Shown one piece after another: positions 61,811-64,000 of a DNA stretch of 64,000 bases. The notes beneath the pieces are model-generated. The model had not been told where the DNA came from. It did no database searches and worked only from the letters and a program-made list of their open reading frames with translations. A program made the translations under genes and the position numbers. The number at the start of each line of letters is the position of its first letter. Within the stretch, counting starts at the first letter, position 1. Source of the stretch: Providencia sp. (GTDB lineage: Bacteria; Pseudomonadota; Gammaproteobacteria; Enterobacterales; Enterobacteriaceae); NCBI RefSeq assembly GCF_003533305.1, contig NZ_DOEH01000023.1, positions 62,001 to 126,000 of the forward strand, given 5' to 3'.

Positions 61811-63094
61811 ATGTCAGATAAAAGCGATAAAAAAGATTTAAATGGGAGAGAACTATCCCCTGAAACATTAATGATGAGCTATGGGTACGACCCACAATTA
61901 TCGGAAGGATCGATAAAACCTCCTGTGTTTCTGACATCAACTTTTGTCTTTAAAACGGCTCAAGAAGGTAAAGATTTTTTTAACTTGGTTAGCGGACGCG
62001 TACAAGCGCCTGATAACCAAAAACAAGGTTTGGTTTATTCGCGCTTCAATCATCCCAATAGTGAAATTGTTGAAGATAGATTGGCTCTTTATGAAGGGGC
62101 GCAAAGTGCTGCTTTATTTTCATCAGGTATGTCGGCTATTACGACTTGCTTGATGGCAGTCTTAAAACCTGGCGATGTATTGCTACACTCTCAACCTCTA
62201 TATGGTGGTACTGAAACCTTATTTTTGAATACGTTAACACGGTTTGGTATTACTTCAGTTCCTTTTCAAAATGGTTGTGATTTAGCGGCTATTCTTGATG
62301 TAGTAAAAGGGATTGGGGCAGGTAAAAAAATTGCGGCGATTTATATTGAGACACCGTCAAATCCGCTAAATACGGTGGTGGATATTCAACTGCTCAGTCA
62401 AGCTGCCAAGCAAATTGCACATCAACAAAATGGCGAAATTCCATTATTGATTTGTGATAATACGTTACTGGGGCCCATATTCCAGAAACCTATTGCGCTC
62501 GGTGCTGACTTAAGTGTGTACTCACTAACAAAATATGTCGGTGGGCACTCTGATCTGGTTGCGGGTGCCGTTGTCGGAAGTCGCGATTTAGTCAAAAAAG
62601 TCAAAGCGCAGCGTAATGCGATTGGGACACAGCTCGACCCACACTCAAGTTGGATGTTGGGGAGATCTTTAGAAACACTGCAACTTAGGATGGAAAGAGC
62701 CAATGATAATGCAAAAATTTTGGCCCATTTTCTCAACCAGCATCCTAAAGTCGGTAAAGTTCATTTTCCTGAATTTTTGCCGAAAGACAGTGCAGAGTAT
62801 CGAGCTTATCAACAACAATGCTCAGGCGCAGGCTCTACATTCTCAATCAATGTTGGCGAAAATGAAGCCGATGCCTTTCGTTTTTTAGATAATTTGGCGT
62901 TATTTAAACTTGCGGTGAGCTTAGGGGGCACAGAGTCATTAGCGAGCCACCCTGCATCGACTACGCATTCAGGTGTAGCGCAAACTGTTCGTCAAAATAT
63001 CGGCATCAGCGATAATTTAGTGCGTTTATCTATTGGCATTGAAAATGTCGATGATTTGAAATATGCGTTACAGCTAGCGCTAGACGCAGTTTAA
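61811..63094 (+). CDS. Cys/Met-metabolism PLP enzyme (cystathionine gamma-synthase family)
   Basis: 427 residues, longer than MetB/MetC because of an N-terminal extension and an insertion after FNLVSG. PLP lysine in [22 protein letters not shown] substrate loop, SSGMSAITT phosphate loop. Could be a gamma-synthase, a gamma-lyase or a beta-lyase; sequence alone does not decide. Paired with the dioxygenase gene and close to the MetQ-type lipoprotein. Confidence 0.88.
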   Translation: MSDKSDKKDLNGRELSPETLMMSYGYDPQLSEGSIKPPVFLTSTFVFKTAQEGKDFFNLVSGRVQAPDNQKQGLVYSRFNHPNSEIVEDRLALYEGAQSAALFSSGMSAITTCLMAVLKPGDVLLHSQPLYGGTETLFLNTLTRFGITSVPFQNGCDLAAILDVVKGIGAGKKIAAIYIETPSNPLNTVVDIQLLSQAAKQIAHQQNGEIPLLICDNTLLGPIFQKPIALGADLSVYSLTKYVGGHSDLVAGAVVGSRDLVKKVKAQRNAIGTQLDPHSSWMLGRSLETLQLRMERANDNAKILAHFLNQHPKVGKVHFPEFLPKDSAEYRAYQQQCSGAGSTFSINVGENEADAFRFLDNLALFKLAVSLGGTESLASHPASTTHSGVAQTVRQNIGISDNLVRLSIGIENVDDLKYALQLALDAV

Positions 63095-63105
63095 CTTACT
63101 CCATG

Positions 63106-63133
63106 ATGGCAGAGAATTTAAACTCTCTGCCAT
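63106..63133. terminator. Bidirectional terminator between the PLP-enzyme gene and sbcC
   Basis: ATGGCAGAGA with TCTCTGCCAT (10 bp), 8-nt loop. The T-run is weak on both sides. It separates two convergent genes. Confidence 0.65.
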
Positions 63134-63156
63134 TTGTTTGGCTAAATCATAGTGGG

Positions 63157-64000
63157 TTAATTGATTCGATACTGCGCTGGCAACTCGCTAAATCCGAGAC
63201 CATTCACTTTTTTCACCGGAATTTGCACTGGAATTCGTTCTTTCATTGCTTCAACGTGGCTGATCACCCCAATCGTTTTACCGGATGCATTTAAACTTTC
63301 TAATGCATCGAGAGCGATATCTAAGGTTTCTGCATCGAGTGTGCCAAAGCCTTCATCCAAAAATAGTGACTCTAATTGGGTTCTGTTACTCACCATATCG
63401 GATAGTGCTAGGGCTAATGCGAGACTGACTAAGAAGCTTTCACCACCCGATAAGGTTTTGATGTCTCTGAGACTATCAGCTTGCCACCCATCGATAACTT
63501 GTAGTTCAAGGTTAGTTTGATGACTACGTTGTAGTAGATAGCGGCCGTGTAATTTATCGAGCTGCTGGTTGGCTAAGGTAATGAGACAATCAAGTGTTAA
63601 GCCTTGTGCATAACGGCGGAATTTATCCCCTTCGGCGGAGCCAATGAGCGTGCTGAGATAACTCCAATCATCATAACTAAGCTGTCCATCTTCAATTTGT
63701 TGTAGTAAATCTCGTTGCTGGTGGCGCTGCTGTTTATCCGTTTCTAACTGGCTGATAATTCTACCCTGTTCTTGATTAAGATTTTTTATTTCTTCATCAA
63801 ATTGAGCAATTGCTTGTTTTAATTGCTCTTGTGAAATGCCTGTAAAATCTTCAAGACGTTGTTGTTCATGGGCGGTTAGCGCCAGTAAAGCTTCTTTATG
63901 ACGGGTTTCGCTTTGCAGTAATGCTTGGCTAATATTTTGTTTTAGCTGTTCTAATTGTATTTTTTCTTCAGTGGCTAGTAATGCATTGAGGAAGATTTGC
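63157..64000 (-). CDS. sbcC: Nuclease SbcCD subunit C, C-terminal part
   Basis: Partial: 280 codons visible, the frame stays open to the window edge on the minus strand, so the N-terminal part lies beyond. The visible part starts in the end of the coiled coil (Gln/Glu/Leu-rich), then GSAEGDKFRRYAQGLTLD, the ABC signature LSGGES, Walker B LFLDEGFGTLD and the final VISHVEAMKERIPVQI. SMC-like ATPase of the SbcCD nuclease that cuts DNA hairpins and palindromes. In E. coli it sits beside araJ, mak and rdgC. Confidence 0.96.
   Translation of the reverse strand, partial: QIFLNALLATEEKIQLEQLKQNISQALLQSETRHKEALLALTAHEQQRLEDFTGISQEQLKQAIAQFDEEIKNLNQEQGRIISQLETDKQQRHQQRDLLQQIEDGQLSYDDWSYLSTLIGSAEGDKFRRYAQGLTLDCLITLANQQLDKLHGRYLLQRSHQTNLELQVIDGWQADSLRDIKTLSGGESFLVSLALALALSDMVSNRTQLESLFLDEGFGTLDAETLDIALDALESLNASGKTIGVISHVEAMKERIPVQIPVKKVNGLGFSELPAQYRIN

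Noticed and set aside
63157..63396. Frameshift in sbcC, suggested by an ORF starting only at 63396
   Set aside because: The frame was read triplet by triplet up to 64000: no stop codon, only no start codon before the window edge. The gene is simply cut by the window.

Overview
The window is chromosomal DNA of a low-GC enterobacterium. Housekeeping blocks (thrABC, yaaA-talB-mog-satP-dnaKJ, nhaAR-rpsT-ribF-ileS-lspA-fkpB-ispH, dapB-carAB) run in the order of the E. coli 0-1 minute region with close protein similarity. The AT-rich base composition and several ERIC-like repeats suggest Morganellaceae, most likely Providencia; the genus is an inference. The window opens inside thrA and closes inside sbcC (minus strand).

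Layout. 1-3.9 kb: end of the threonine operon. 3.9-15.0 kb: an accessory block inserted between thrC and the yghZ/yaaA region. It holds two secreted glycine-repeat proteins, then a copper/silver efflux locus in sil order (silE-like, cusS, cusR, divergent cusC-F-B-A) ending in a DUF411 copper protein and an ERIC element. Two CusR-box palindromes link both arms to the same regulator. 15-23.4 kb: yghZ, yaaA, talB, mog, satP, and dnaKJ behind a sigma-32 promoter. 23.4-29.4 kb: a second accessory block: exported amidohydrolase and TetR regulator, divergent from a three-gene operon (TIM-barrel isomerase, epoxide-hydrolase-like protein, HSL-type esterase) with a perfect 32-bp palindrome at its first ribosome site, then an EamA transporter.

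29.8-44.9 kb: nhaA, nhaR, rpsT, the ribF-ispH operon, dapB and carAB, with the carAB PurR and paired ARG boxes recognisable. 45-49 kb: yghB, metC and Fur-controlled exbBD. 49-50.7 kb: a 1.7-kb very AT-rich stretch with no clear gene; it contains a strong promoter and a strong intrinsic terminator that could bound a small RNA. 50.7-55.1 kb: yedEF, a GNAT acetyltransferase, rdgC and mak.

55.1-64 kb: in E. coli mak is followed by araJ and sbcC. Here the interval between mak and sbcC carries cpdB, a small pilin-like secreted protein, a nitroreductase, an orphan MetQ-type lipoprotein, and a divergent pair encoding an Fe(II)/2-oxoglutarate-type dioxygenase and a cystathionine-gamma-synthase-family PLP enzyme. 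The last three may form a sulfur-amino-acid uptake and metabolism module. The least explained parts are the glycine-repeat pair, the SilE-like protein with depleted metal ligands, the TetR cluster and the 1.7-kb gap.
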